From positions 124,001-188,000 of the forward strand of contig NZ_JAHTMR010000013.1 in assembly GCF_019200975.1 (NCBI RefSeq): a DNA stretch of 64,000 nucleotides, in the 5' to 3' direction. This document shows positions 1 through 9,677 of the stretch, piece after piece. The stretch's first letter is position 1. Every line of letters starts with the position of its first letter. Origin of the DNA: Pseudomonas sp. PD9R. Lineage in GTDB: Bacteria > Pseudomonadota > Gammaproteobacteria > Pseudomonadales > Pseudomonadaceae. The notes under the pieces were generated by a model. That model was not told the origin of the DNA. It made no database searches and saw only the letters and a list, made by a program, of their open reading frames with translations. A program made the position numbers and the translations under genes.

Positions 1-1330
1 TGTCTTCACGCCAGGTGGGCTTGCCGCCGAGGTGCGAGGCCAAGTGAACCACCGGGCTGTAACCGCCGGAGCTGGCGACGATGTCGCAGTCGAGCCATTC
101 GCCAGGGCTGGTGACTTTGTGTCCTTTGACATCAATTGCGGCAACGCGGGCAGCCGTTACATGCTTGCTGCCACGGGCCTCGATCACGGCACTGCCGGTG
201 AGGATGCGGATGCCTTTGGCGCGGGCTTCTTCCACCAGCGCACCACGCGGGTTGCTGCGGGCGTCAGCGATGGCCACCACTTGCAGGCTGGCGTCGAGCC
301 AATCCAGGGCAACGCGGTAGGCGTGGTCGTTGTTGGTCGACAGCACAAGCTTTTTGCCCGGTGCCACGCCATAACGGCGCACGTAAGTCGAAACAGCGCC
401 AGCGAGCATGTTGCCCGGCACGTCGTTGTTGCCGTAAACCAGTGGACGCTCGTGAGCGCCCGTCGCCAGCACTACACGCTTGGCGCGAACCCGGTGGATA
501 CGCTGACGGACCTGGCCAATCGGGGCGCGGTCACCGAGGTGATCGGTCAGGCGCTCGTGAATGGTCAGGAAGTTATGGTCGTGGTAGCCGTTGACGGTGG
601 CGCGCGGCAACAGCAGCACGTCAGGAGTGTCTTTGAGCTCGGCAATCACGCTGGCGACCCATTCGGCGGCAGGCTTGCCGTCGAGGCTTTCGCGGGAGTC
701 GAGCAGGCTGCCGCCGAACTCTTCCTGCTCATCGGCCAGGATGACGCGAGCACCGCTGCGCGCAGCCGCCAGTGCAGCGGCCAGGCCTGCCGGGCCACCG
801 CCGACGATCAGCACGTCGCAGTGTTGGTTCATGTAGTCGTAGGTGTCCGGATCGTTCTCGGTCGGCGAGCGGCCAAGACCGGCAGCCTTACGAATGTACT
901 TCTCGTAAGTCATCCAGAACGATTGCGGGTACATGAAGGTTTTGTAGTAGAAGCCCGGCGGCATCAGCTTGCCGCCGACCTTGCCGAGAATCCCCATCAT
1001 GTCGTTGTTCACGCTCGGCCAGCCGTTGGTGCTGGTGGCGACCAAACCTTGATACAGCGCTTGTTGCGTGGCGCGTACGTTCGGGATTTGCGTGGCTTCG
1101 GTGGCGCCGATTTGCAGCACCGCGTTCGGCTCTTCGGCACCGGCGGCGAAGATGCCACGCGGACGAGAATATTTGAAGCTGCGACCGATGATGTCGACAC
1201 CGTTGGCCAGCAGTGCAGCGGCCAGGGAATCGCCTTCAAAGCCTTTGTAGCTCTGGCCGTTGAAGGTGAAGCTCAAGACTTTGTTGCGGTCGATCCGTCC
1301 GCCGTTGGACAGGCGATTGATCTGGCTCAT
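1..1330 (-). CDS. soxA: Sarcosine oxidase alpha subunit, N-terminal part (gene runs off the left edge)
   Basis: The first 443 codons are visible, starting at the ATG on the minus strand at 1330; the rest lies outside the window. SoxA is the large subunit of heterotetrameric sarcosine oxidase, which demethylates sarcosine to glycine in the cytoplasm and passes a one-carbon unit to tetrahydrofolate. The start reads MSQINRLSNGGRIDRNK, followed by the N-terminal 2Fe-2S-fold region (FKYSRPRGIFAAGAEEPNA) and then a Rossmann dinucleotide-binding motif DVLIVGGGPAGLAAALAA. Its start overlaps the soxD stop by four bases (ATGA), so the two are translationally coupled. soxG and purU are expected just outside the window. 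It was recognised by family motifs and by its place after soxB and soxD. Confidence 0.95.
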   Translation of the reverse strand, partial: MSQINRLSNGGRIDRNKVLSFTFNGQSYKGFEGDSLAAALLANGVDIIGRSFKYSRPRGIFAAGAEEPNAVLQIGATEATQIPNVRATQQALYQGLVATSTNGWPSVNNDMMGILGKVGGKLMPPGFYYKTFMYPQSFWMTYEKYIRKAAGLGRSPTENDPDTYDYMNQHCDVLIVGGGPAGLAAALAAARSGARVILADEQEEFGGSLLDSRESLDGKPAAEWVASVIAELKDTPDVLLLPRATVNGYHDHNFLTIHERLTDHLGDRAPIGQVRQRIHRVRAKRVVLATGAHERPLVYGNNDVPGNMLAGAVSTYVRRYGVAPGKKLVLSTNNDHAYRVALDWLDASLQVVAIADARSNPRGALVEEARAKGIRILTGSAVIEARGSKHVTAARVAAIDVKGHKVTSPGEWLDCDIVASSGGYSPVVHLASHLGGKPTWRED

Positions 1331-1656
1331 ACCTTCTCTCCCAGAGCCGTGCTCGCCGCTTTCGGGCTATCGGTCTTGTCGGTGAATTGTGGCTTGGTGC
1401 CGATCTTGTAGGTTTCGAGAATCTCGTAGGTCACGGTGTCGCGGGTGGCGTTGAAGTACTGACGGCAACCGGCGGCGTGGATCCACAGTTCATGGTGCAG
1501 ACCGCGAGGGTTGTCGCGGAAGAACATGTAGTCGCCCCACTCCTCGTCGGTGCAACTGGTCGGGTCCAGTGGACGCGGAATGTGCGCCTGGCCGGATGCG
1601 TGGAATTCCTCTTCGGAGCGCAGTTCGCCGCAGTGAGGACAGAAGATATGCAACAT
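1327..1656 (-). CDS. soxD: Sarcosine oxidase delta subunit
   Basis: A 109-residue protein, the normal size for SoxD, the small zinc-binding subunit of heterotetrameric sarcosine oxidase. The N-terminus MLHIFCPHCGELRSEEEF carries the CPHCG zinc-ligand motif typical of the family, and WGDYMFFRDNPRG is also family-like. An AGGAGA ribosome-binding site lies just upstream of the ATG. It sits 14 bases after soxB and overlaps soxA by four bases, so glyA-soxB-soxD-soxA reads as one operon. In P. aeruginosa the same order is part of the GbdR regulon (established knowledge). Confidence 0.95.
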   Translation of the reverse strand: MLHIFCPHCGELRSEEEFHASGQAHIPRPLDPTSCTDEEWGDYMFFRDNPRGLHHELWIHAAGCRQYFNATRDTVTYEILETYKIGTKPQFTDKTDSPKAASTALGEKV

Positions 1657-1670
1657 GGGGATTTCTCCTG

Positions 1671-2921
1671 TTAGTGGGCAACCGCAGCAGCGCCATGTTC
1701 ATCGATCAACGCACCGTTGTGAAAACGGTCGATGGAGAAAGGTGCGGCCAACGGATGCATTTCACCCTTGGCCAGACTCGCGGCAAACACATTGCCCGAG
1801 CCAGGTGTTGCCTTGAAGCCACCGGTGCCCCAACCGCAGTTGAAGAACATGTTCGGTACCGGGGTTTTCGAAATGATTGGGCAGGCATCCGGCGTGGTAT
1901 CGACGATGCCGCCCCACTGACGGTTCATGCGTACCCGCGACAGCACAGGGAACATCTCGACGATCGCCTGAATGGTGTGTTCGATCACCGGGTATGAACC
2001 ACGCTGGCCGTAGCCGTTGTAGCCATCGATACCGGCACCGATCACCAGGTCGCCTTTGTCGGACTGGCTGATGTAACCGTGTACGGCGTTAGACATGATC
2101 ACGCTGTCGATAATCGGCTTGATCGGCTCGGACACCAGCGCTTGCAGCGGGTGGGATTCGATCGGCAGACGGAAACCGGCCAGTTTGGCCATGTGCCCGG
2201 AGTTACCGGCAGTGACCACGCCGACGCGCTTGGCACCGATGAAGCCCTTGTTGGTTTCAACGCCGATGCACACGCCGTTTTCCTTGCGGAAACCGATCAC
2301 TTCGGTCTGCTGGATCAAGTCCACGCCCAAGGCGTCTGCCGCACGGGCAAAGCCCCAGGCCACGGCATCGTGACGGGCCACGCCGCCGCGACGCTGGACG
2401 GTTGCGCCCATCACTGGGTAGCGGGTGTTCTTCGAGCAGTCGAGGTACGGAATCTCATCGGCCACTTGCTTGGCATCAAGCAGTTCGCCGTCCACGCCGT
2501 TGAGGCGGTTGGCGCTGACACGACGCTCGGAATCACGAATGTCCTGCAGCGTGTGGCACAGGTTGTAAACGCCGCGCTGCGAGAACATCACGTTGTAGTT
2601 CAGGTCCTGGGACAGGCCTTCCCACAGTTTCATCGCGTGTTCGTACAGGTGCGCCGACTCGTCCCACAGGTAGTTGGAGCGAACGATGGTGGTGTTGCGC
2701 GCGGTGTTACCGCCGCCCAGCCAGCCTTTTTCGACCACGGCCACGTTGGTGATGCCGTGCTCCTTGGCCAGGTAGTAGGCGGTCGCCAGACCATGCCCGC
2801 CACCGCCGACGATGACCACGTCATAGACCTTTTTAGGGGTCGGCGTGCGCCACATTTTCTGCCAGTTTTCGTGGTGGCTGAGAGAGTGTTTGAAGAGGCC
2901 GAAGCCCGAGTAGCGTTGCAT
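1671..2921 (-). CDS. soxB: Sarcosine oxidase beta subunit
   Basis: The catalytic flavoprotein subunit of sarcosine oxidase, oxidising sarcosine to glycine. The FAD-binding glycine motif VVIVGGGGHGLATAYYLA lies near residue 37, followed by a D-amino-acid-oxidase-like fold and a C-terminal GWGTGGFKATPGSG segment typical of SoxB. There are two in-frame ATGs, at 2927 and 2921. The upstream GGAG is only 3 bases from the first but well spaced for the second, which gives MQRYSGFGLF and 416 residues, the usual SoxB length, so 2921 is chosen. It is the second gene of the glyA-soxBDA operon, 23 bases after glyA. Confidence 0.95.
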   Translation of the reverse strand: MQRYSGFGLFKHSLSHHENWQKMWRTPTPKKVYDVVIVGGGGHGLATAYYLAKEHGITNVAVVEKGWLGGGNTARNTTIVRSNYLWDESAHLYEHAMKLWEGLSQDLNYNVMFSQRGVYNLCHTLQDIRDSERRVSANRLNGVDGELLDAKQVADEIPYLDCSKNTRYPVMGATVQRRGGVARHDAVAWGFARAADALGVDLIQQTEVIGFRKENGVCIGVETNKGFIGAKRVGVVTAGNSGHMAKLAGFRLPIESHPLQALVSEPIKPIIDSVIMSNAVHGYISQSDKGDLVIGAGIDGYNGYGQRGSYPVIEHTIQAIVEMFPVLSRVRMNRQWGGIVDTTPDACPIISKTPVPNMFFNCGWGTGGFKATPGSGNVFAASLAKGEMHPLAAPFSIDRFHNGALIDEHGAAAVAH

Positions 2922-2944
2922 AGTCATTTACTCCAAAACCGCAC

Positions 2945-4198
<1,254 letters not shown>

Positions 4199-4369
4199 CG
4201 CGTCTCTCCCAGCGGCGGCGGTGCGCCATTCGTCTCGGTAAGGCACTGGCGTTTCGGCAGTGCCCTTTGATAGCGATGGTATGACCGGCGCAGAGAGGTC
4301 AAATGCCTATGGACGCCACGCAAAGGTGCGTTTACGACATGCGCTGCTGCGCGGGGTTACGCGCGCCTC

Positions 4370-4451
4370 TATAGGAGCTGCCGCAGGCTGCGATCTTTTG
4401 GTTTTTAAAAGGGCAAGATCAAAAAATCGCAGCCTGCGGCAGCTCCTGCAG
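4370..4451. repeat. REP family I inverted pair
   Basis: Two inverted copies of the TAGGAGCTGCCGCAGGCTGC arm, with GATCTTTT / AAAAAATC facing inward. The pair lies between glyA and traX, four bases from the traX stop, so it can act as a terminator hairpin. Confidence 0.9.
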
Positions 4452-4454
4452 GGG

Positions 4455-5195
4455 TCAGGCGATGGCTTGGCGCAAGGCCAGTAGCATGAGGAAATGCATG
4501 GGATAGAGGGCATACGCCCAGCGGCGCATCGGTGGTGGTTTTACGCCTCGGGCATGTCGTAAAAGGAACAGTCCCAACCATGGCGCAATCAGACAAGTGG
4601 CGACGGCGGGAATGGCGGCGGGATTGCCCAGGCGTGCGGCGTAATACAGCACTTGCCATTGATTGGAAGCCAGACAGATCAGCCCCGGCAGCAGCGCGAA
4701 ATACCAGGGTCGCCGGTACACCAGCAGCATCACCAGCGGCAACAAAACGCCAAAGAAACCGAACATCAATCGCCCGGAGAAAACCGCCGCCAGCACCACG
4801 GCACAAGCCGCCAGCAATCGCGCTTGCAGTGTTCGGTCCCGCCAGCCACGTGCCACCAGCAAACCCAGGGCCAGGGTCGGCAACACATTCAACGTGTCGG
4901 GATCGGGAATGTACATCCGGTAAGGAATTTCACTCACCGCGCTGAACAGTAACAACCAGCCCAGATAACGCCATTGCCCACTGGTCGGCGCTACCGGCGT
5001 GCGCGCCAGATTGGCCGCCATTGCCAGGCAAAACCACGGGAACGCCAGGCGCCCCGGCACATACAGCAGATCGACGGAATAACCGACATATCGCAGGTGA
5101 TCGAGCACCATGCTCAGCAATGCCAGCCACTTGAGCAGGTCCAGTGCGCCGTCGCGCTGCTTTACGTGCTGATTTACGTCCACGGTCACGTGCAT
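4455..5195 (-). CDS. TraX-family membrane protein
   Basis: A hydrophobic protein of 246 residues from the ATG at 5195 (MHVTVDVNQHVKQRDGALDL). It has about eight predicted membrane segments, for example WLALLSMVLDHLRYVGY, LLFSAVSEIPYRMY and LFGFF-like stretches. The early LALLSMVLDH and the proline/aspartate pattern resemble TraX and acyltransferase-3-like proteins. TraX acetylates F-pilin in F plasmids, but chromosomal homologues have no firmly known substrate. It is divergent from ltaE (132 bases between starts), and the same neighbour occurs between the gbc and sox loci in P. aeruginosa (memory). The 40-residue upstream extension of the frame is low-complexity and was left out. Function is not assigned beyond the family. 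Confidence 0.75.
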   Translation of the reverse strand: MHVTVDVNQHVKQRDGALDLLKWLALLSMVLDHLRYVGYSVDLLYVPGRLAFPWFCLAMAANLARTPVAPTSGQWRYLGWLLLFSAVSEIPYRMYIPDPDTLNVLPTLALGLLVARGWRDRTLQARLLAACAVVLAAVFSGRLMFGFFGVLLPLVMLLVYRRPWYFALLPGLICLASNQWQVLYYAARLGNPAAIPAVATCLIAPWLGLFLLRHARGVKPPPMRRWAYALYPMHFLMLLALRQAIA

Positions 5196-5326
5196 AATTG
5201 CCCGGCGTCCTTGTATTTTTCTGACAGTGACATCCCGTGTGCTCCCCGGACGATCTTCGGTACAGTGCGCACCATCATTGACCACGAGACACTTCACCAT
5301 AGGCGTCTCGACCACGGAAGCAGGCC

Positions 5327-6367
5327 ATGACCGATAAGAGCCAACAATTCGCCAGCGACAACTACTCCGGCATTTGCCCTGAAGCCTGGGCTGCCATGGA
5401 GCAGGCCAACCATGGCCACCAACGCGCTTACGGCGACGACGAATGGACCGCCCGCGCGTCCGACGATTTCCGCAAACTGTTCGAAACCGACTGCGAAGTG
5501 TTCTTCGCCTTCAACGGCACGGCCGCCAACTCGCTGGCGCTGTCGTCGCTGTGCCAGAGTTACCACAGCGTGATCTGCTCGGAAACCGCCCACGTCGAAA
5601 CCGACGAATGCGGCGCGCCGGAATTTTTCTCCAACGGCTCCAAGCTGCTGATCGCCCGTACCGAAAACGGCAAGCTGACCCCGGAATCGATCCGTGAAGT
5701 CGCGCTCAAGCGCCAGGACATCCACTACCCGAAACCCCGCGTCGTCACCCTGACCCAAGCCACCGAAGTCGGCAGCGTCTACACCCCGGACGAAATCCGT
5801 GCGATCAGCGCCACCTGTAAAGAGCTGGGTCTGAACTTGCACATGGACGGCGCGCGGTTCTCCAATGCCTGTGCATTTCTCGGCTGCACACCGGCCGACC
5901 TTACCTGGAAGGCCGGCGTCGACGTGCTGTGCTTCGGCGGCACGAAAAACGGCATGGCCGTGGGTGAGGCGATTCTGTTCTTCAACCACAAACTGGCCGA
6001 AGACTTCGACTACCGCTGCAAACAAGCCGGGCAACTGGCCTCGAAAATGCGCTTTTTGTCGGCACCGTGGGTCGGGATTCTGGAAAACGACGCCTGGCTC
6101 AAGTACGCCCGCCACGCCAACCGTTGCGCACAATTGCTCGCCGAACTGGTCAGCGACATTCCGGGCGTGGAGTTGATGTTCCCGGTGCAGGCCAATGGCG
6201 TGTTCCTGCAACTGTCGGAACCGGCCATCGCCGCCCTGACGGCCAAGGGCTGGCGCTTCTACACCTTCATCGGCAACGGCGGCGCACGTTTCATGTGCTC
6301 GTGGGATACCGAGGAAGAACGCGTGCGGGAGTTGGCCAAAGATATCCGTGAAGTAATGTCCGCCTGA
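5327..6367 (+). CDS. ltaE: Low-specificity L-threonine aldolase
   Basis: A 346-residue PLP enzyme that cleaves L-threonine and L-allo-threonine to glycine and acetaldehyde. FNGTAANSLAL (residues 62-72), HMDGARFSNA (D174 contacts the PLP pyridine) and FGGTKNGMAVG (K207, the Schiff-base lysine) are all present. The length is normal for the beta-eliminating-lyase/threonine aldolase family. Its product glycine feeds the same glycine/serine pool as the neighbouring glyA-sox operon, and linkage to this operon is conserved in pseudomonads. A REP palindrome follows the stop. Confidence 0.93.
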   Translation: MTDKSQQFASDNYSGICPEAWAAMEQANHGHQRAYGDDEWTARASDDFRKLFETDCEVFFAFNGTAANSLALSSLCQSYHSVICSETAHVETDECGAPEFFSNGSKLLIARTENGKLTPESIREVALKRQDIHYPKPRVVTLTQATEVGSVYTPDEIRAISATCKELGLNLHMDGARFSNACAFLGCTPADLTWKAGVDVLCFGGTKNGMAVGEAILFFNHKLAEDFDYRCKQAGQLASKMRFLSAPWVGILENDAWLKYARHANRCAQLLAELVSDIPGVELMFPVQANGVFLQLSEPAIAALTAKGWRFYTFIGNGGARFMCSWDTEEERVRELAKDIREVMSA

Positions 6368-6375
6368 CCCTGGAC

Positions 6376-6473
6376 CTGTAGGAGCTGACGAGTGAAACGA
6401 GGCTGCGATCTTTTGATCTTAAAAAATCAAGATCAAAAGATCGCAGCCTCGTTTCACTCGTCAGCTCCTACAG
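6376..6473. repeat. REP family I inverted pair, long-arm variant
   Basis: A near-perfect palindrome directly after ltaE. Both arms carry the variant insert ACGAGTGAAACGAGG in place of the usual CCGCAGG, between GGAGCTG and CTGCGATC. Because both arms carry the same variant, the stem still pairs fully. It is likely a terminator hairpin. Confidence 0.9.
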
Positions 6474-6560
6474 TGCTCGCGTACACCCGGAAACACATCG
6501 TCTACATTCACAGGCGAGTTGTTTCGATAGGCTCGGATAACAACAATCAGGAGCGTACGC

Positions 6561-7385
6561 ATGTCCTTGCAAGGCAAAACCCTGTTCATCACCGGCGCCA
6601 GCCGTGGCATCGGCCGCGAGATTGCACTGCGCGCCGCGCGCGACGGGGCCAATATCGTGATTGCGGCCAAAAGTGCCGAGCCGCACCCCAAGTTGCCCGG
6701 CACCATCTACAGCGTGGCCGAGGAAGTCGAAGCCGCAGGTGGCAAGGCGCTGGCATTGCAGGTGGACGTGCGCGATGAAGTCGCCGTGCATCAGGCGCTA
6801 GCCCAGGCCAACGAACTTTTCGGTGCCATTGATGCATTGGTCAACAACGCCGGGGCGATCAAGCTGACCGGGGTTCAACACCTCGAACTCAAGCGCTTCG
6901 ACCTGATGCACCAGATCAACACCCGCGCCGTGCTGCTGTGCAGTCAGGCCGCCCTGCCATATCTGAAGAAGTCCGGCGGGCACATCCTCAACCTCTCGCC
7001 ACCGCTGAACCTGGCCACCAAATGGTTCGCTCAATACAGCCCGTACACCGTGACCAAATACGGTATGAGCATGCTGACGCTGGGCATGAGCGAGGAATTC
7101 AAGAATTACGGCATCAGCGTCAACTCGCTGTGGCCGCAGACCATGATTGCCACGGCAGCGATCGAGTTTCAGCTAGGATCGCGAGAGTCGTTCAAACATG
7201 CGCGCACGCCGGCGATCATGGCGGATGCCGTCCATGTGATTCTGAGCACCACTAATCGCAGCCTGACCGGGCGTTTGCTGATTGATGAGGAGATTTTGCG
7301 GGAGAACGGCGTGACCGAATTCGAACACTATCGGTTCGCCCCGGACACCAACGACAAGCTGATGCCGGATCTGTTTATCGATTGA
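6561..7385 (+). CDS. Short-chain dehydrogenase/reductase, HSDL2-like
   Basis: A 274-residue classical SDR. The Rossmann motif TGASRGIG (residues 11-18), NNAG near residue 96, a serine in LNLSPP and the catalytic YTVTK near residue 164 are all visible. The pattern PLNLATKWFAQYSPYTVTKYG and a C-terminus without a sterol-carrier domain resemble the SDR part of HSDL2-type proteins. These are linked to fatty-acid or hydroxysteroid metabolism, but the bacterial substrate is unknown. It stands alone, between a REP element and a hairpin. The RBS AGGAG is well placed before the ATG. Confidence 0.85.
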   Translation: MSLQGKTLFITGASRGIGREIALRAARDGANIVIAAKSAEPHPKLPGTIYSVAEEVEAAGGKALALQVDVRDEVAVHQALAQANELFGAIDALVNNAGAIKLTGVQHLELKRFDLMHQINTRAVLLCSQAALPYLKKSGGHILNLSPPLNLATKWFAQYSPYTVTKYGMSMLTLGMSEEFKNYGISVNSLWPQTMIATAAIEFQLGSRESFKHARTPAIMADAVHVILSTTNRSLTGRLLIDEEILRENGVTEFEHYRFAPDTNDKLMPDLFID

Positions 7386-7394
7386 AAGATTTAA

Positions 7395-7427
7395 ACACCG
7401 ATCCCGCGCGCTCGACGGGATCGGTGT
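7395..7427 (+). terminator. Hairpin downstream of the SDR gene
   Basis: A perfect 12-bp stem (ACACCGATCCCG / CGGGATCGGTGT) with a 9-base loop, 10 bases after the SDR stop. There is no clear run of T after it, so termination is probable but not certain. Confidence 0.6.
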
Positions 7428-7547
7428 CTACTTGCACGCTTTAACTCAATTACTTTTTTCGGAATCGGACTACATAAACGCTTAAAACTATCGTCGTAAA
7501 CTGCCTCCTTGACTACAAGGAGCGTTACTTATGGCGAACCTGGCTAC

Positions 7548-8015
7548 ATGACCATCACCGGCAAAGTTCAAGGACTCATCTCAGCCGGCTGCTCAACCCC
7601 AGCGTCTATCGGCAACAAGTTTCAAGCCGCGCACACCGATGAAATCATGCTGCTGTCTTACAGCCACAACATGTCCAATATCGGCAACATCAGTCGATCG
7701 ACACACAGCCCGATCATCCTCACCAAAGCCGTCGACAAATCCTCACCGCTACTAGCCCAGGCACTATCAAACAGAGAAGAAATCGACTGCACGCTTCGTT
7801 TCTATCGTGTGTCTTCCGCTGGTCAGCAGGAAAAGTTTTACTCCGTTTCGATCAGTGGCGGGGTCATTGTTGACTTGACACTTGAAGTGCCTCACGCGGT
7901 TTTGAAAAACGATGCAGAACCTCAAGAGCATCTCGCCATTCGCTATCGTGATATCACCTGGACCCACCACGCAGCAGGAACCAGCGGCTACAGTTCGTGG
8001 GGCGAAGAGGGATGA
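7548..8015 (+). CDS. Hcp-family type VI secretion tube protein, probable N-terminal frameshift
   Basis: Recognised as Hcp (DUF796): MTITGKVQGLISAGC near the start, DEIMLLSYSHNM, SPLLAQAL and a C-terminal ITWTHHAAGTSG. Hcp hexamers form the T6SS inner tube and often chaperone effectors encoded just downstream. The only good RBS (AAGGAG, 7517-7522) serves ATG 7531, but that frame reads MANLAT and stops at 7549-7551. The Hcp frame opens in another register and its first ATG is 7548, overlapping that stop (ATGA). Adding one C within AACCTGG would give the usual MANPGYMTITG start, so a one-base deletion is likely. Translation from 7548 (155 residues) by coupling remains possible. There is no T6SS core gene nearby; this is an orphan hcp. 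Confidence 0.85.
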   Translation: MTITGKVQGLISAGCSTPASIGNKFQAAHTDEIMLLSYSHNMSNIGNISRSTHSPIILTKAVDKSSPLLAQALSNREEIDCTLRFYRVSSAGQQEKFYSVSISGGVIVDLTLEVPHAVLKNDAEPQEHLAIRYRDITWTHHAAGTSGYSSWGEEG

Positions 8016-8575
8016 CCCCCAACCGTTATGACATCTGGGACGTCAACAGCGCTGCAGAAAAACTGATCGCGCAAGCCCACACCCTCAGTGCACGCCATCT
8101 GCCACATGGCATAGCACGCATGCAGTTCAATCAGGATGTAGCCCGTTACGCCAAGCGGGTCGCCGACGATGTTGCGCAAGGCCATAAAACCCCGGAACAA
8201 GGCATACAGGCACTTGTGCAAGAGCAGCGCAACTTGTTGATCCAATCGCAAGCCATCAAGCGCGAAGGCCAGACCGCAATAACCGACTCGATTGAAAGAG
8301 TGCCGACTTCAAGGCTGACGCAACCAGGATTAAATCCGGCTCCCCGGCACTTGCTGCGACATGTTCAGGCGCAAAATCTCAAAACCAATGCCGCCAACAC
8401 ACCCAACGCAATCCGGCCAGCCTCCTCGCCGCACCCTGTGCCCGATTTAAAATTCTTCCCCCGCGAGCACTGGCCAGCGCCCATCCCCGAACCAGAGCAA
8501 CCAGGCTTCTACATCGTCCCCAAGAGCACCACCGCTGAAAAACTGGAGGCCCAGCTATTCAACTCACTACGCTAA
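8012..8575 (+). pseudogene. N-terminal fragment of an Hcp-linked T6SS effector
   Basis: This frame overlaps the hcp stop (ATGA at 8012) and encodes 187 residues beginning MTPNRYDIWDVNSAAEKL. The N-terminal half is helical and charged; a proline-rich stretch PHPVPDLKFFPREHWPAPIP is followed by PGFYIVPKSTTAEKLEAQLF. It then hits TAA at 8573. The frame one register away continues immediately (TLTKKGIGFPDHP) into the hydrophobic toxin-like domain of the next entry. From memory, intact relatives have a middle segment between these two parts, so I infer an internal deletion that also broke the frame. It is placed directly after hcp, as cargo effectors usually are. The protein as encoded would lack its toxic domain. 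Confidence 0.6.
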
Positions 8576-9075
8576 CCAAAAAAGGAATTGGCTTCCCCGA
8601 TCATCCAAACCTGAAAACTGCACTAGGCATCGCCACTCCGAACTTGGTGCATCGCTGGAGGAAGGCCGGGGCGGCAGGCCAGATTCCGGGCTATGCCACG
8701 CACATTGAAGGCGTCGCAAAAGCAGCTAAGTACATCAAGTACGGCGGCTGGATCGGCACGGCTGTCGGCGGTTCCGCCTCCGTTATTAAAGTCCAGGGCG
8801 TGTGTGCAGAGGGCAGCGCTGAAGCCTGTGAAAAGGTTAAATTCACGGAAGGGGGGAGTTTTATTGGCAGAATTGCCGGAGGTGCCGCAGCGGGATGGAT
8901 GCTAGGCGGCCCCGTAGCTGGTTCGATATGTTTAGGACTAAGCGTACCTACCGGCGGTGGCTCAATACTGGCTTGCGGACTCGTTGTAGTGGGAGTCGGG
9001 GCCTTTGGAGGCGGATTCTTAGGTAGTAAGGGCGGGGAAATAGCCGCTGAACTTATCTATGAGCATTCAAGATGA
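8539..9075 (+). pseudogene. C-terminal toxin domain of the Hcp-linked effector, out of frame with its N-terminus
   Basis: Open in the register one base off from the N-terminal fragment, with no ATG before a GTG at 8644. It reads TKKGIGFPDHPNLKTALGI, then GQIPGYATHIEGVAKAAKY, then a long glycine-rich hydrophobic tail (GGWIGTAVGG, IAGGAAAGWMLGG, LVVVGVGAFGGGFLG) ending ELIYEHSR. The alternating glycine/hydrophobic helices suggest a membrane-inserting or pore-forming toxin, which fits a membrane immunity protein next door; this is inference from composition. The stop overlaps the immunity start (ATGA, 9072-9075). Expression would need a new start such as GTG 8644, and the delivery half would be lost. 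Confidence 0.6.
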
Positions 9076-9455
9076 CACCTGCTGAATCACTGACTGGCCT
9101 TCTGTGCGGACTCGTAATTTTAGGATTACTTATTTTTATTGGAGTCAGCACGCACTTGGCATACACCAAACTAGATGTGATGTTGGAGCATCTTAAAAAC
9201 TGTTCTGCAGTAACAAAACGCGCACCGCTGAAACACGGAGGTCCATTGGGGAAATTTTTATTGGTGGGGGCTATTTCCGGAATCGTTACCTTTCCGGGAA
9301 TTTATCTTAAACATGGAGGCGTAAACACTGAGGATCTACGTAACTTCCCGCCAAGCCTCAAGCAGAAGCTGGCCACTTTGCAGTGGATCGTGTGGGGTCT
9401 ATTTACGATGCTTGCAATACTTATTGCGATTGCGGAGTCCGGCTTACTTTATTGA
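9072..9455 (+). CDS. Probable membrane immunity protein for the adjacent T6SS toxin
   Basis: A 127-residue protein with an N-terminal membrane helix (LTGLLCGLVILGLLIFIGV), a second hydrophobic stretch (KFLLVGAISGIVTFPGIYL) and a C-terminal helix (IVWGLFTMLAILIAIAES). It overlaps the toxin stop by four bases, the usual arrangement for an effector-immunity pair. The frame is intact although the toxin is broken, as expected if immunity still protects against related strains. A decayed paralogue follows at 9674-10052, sharing the pattern of a short loop, GGPLGK/EPWGR, then a hydrophobic stretch. No named family was recognised; the role is inferred from position and topology. Confidence 0.6.
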   Translation: MTPAESLTGLLCGLVILGLLIFIGVSTHLAYTKLDVMLEHLKNCSAVTKRAPLKHGGPLGKFLLVGAISGIVTFPGIYLKHGGVNTEDLRNFPPSLKQKLATLQWIVWGLFTMLAILIAIAESGLLY

Positions 9456-9524
9456 AATTTCACCGACATAAATACTATTCGGACGGGACGGACTCCCGAA
9501 ACGGAAACGGAAGATGACAAATCT

Positions 9525-9677
9525 ACAATTTTCGTGGGGTTGGCGTGCCGACAAGGAGGACTCGGCACTGTCCTTTGCGGTGCTCTAGTAGCAGGAGTTG
9601 GGGCCTACGCAGGAGGCGTTATCGGCGAACAGGGCGATGAAGAGTTCGCAGAGATAGTATATGAGGTTGTTAGATGA
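9525..9677 (+). pseudogene. Remnant of a second toxin C-terminus
   Basis: About 50 codons reading IFVGLACRQGGLGTVLCG, then ALVAGVGAYAGGVIGE, ending EIVYEVVR. This aligns along its length with the tail of the toxin at 8539-9075 (ICLGLSVPTGGGSILACG ... ELIYEHSR). No start codon or upstream toxin domain is left. Its stop again overlaps a following ATG (ATGA at 9674), repeating the toxin-immunity junction seen at 9072. It is an orphan toxin tail of the kind left by recombination. Confidence 0.6.

Noticed and set aside
32..1411. Long plus-strand open frame of 459 codons opposite soxA and soxD
   Set aside because: It is antisense to soxA, whose minus-strand frame has clear family motifs. The plus-strand translation is rich in V, A, H and Q with no domain, typical of a mirror frame in high-GC DNA.
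4242..4264. Possible riboswitch in the glyA leader based on the GGCACTG/CAGTGCC hairpin
   Set aside because: Only one short stem is present, with no glycine- or tetrahydrofolate-aptamer features recognisable.
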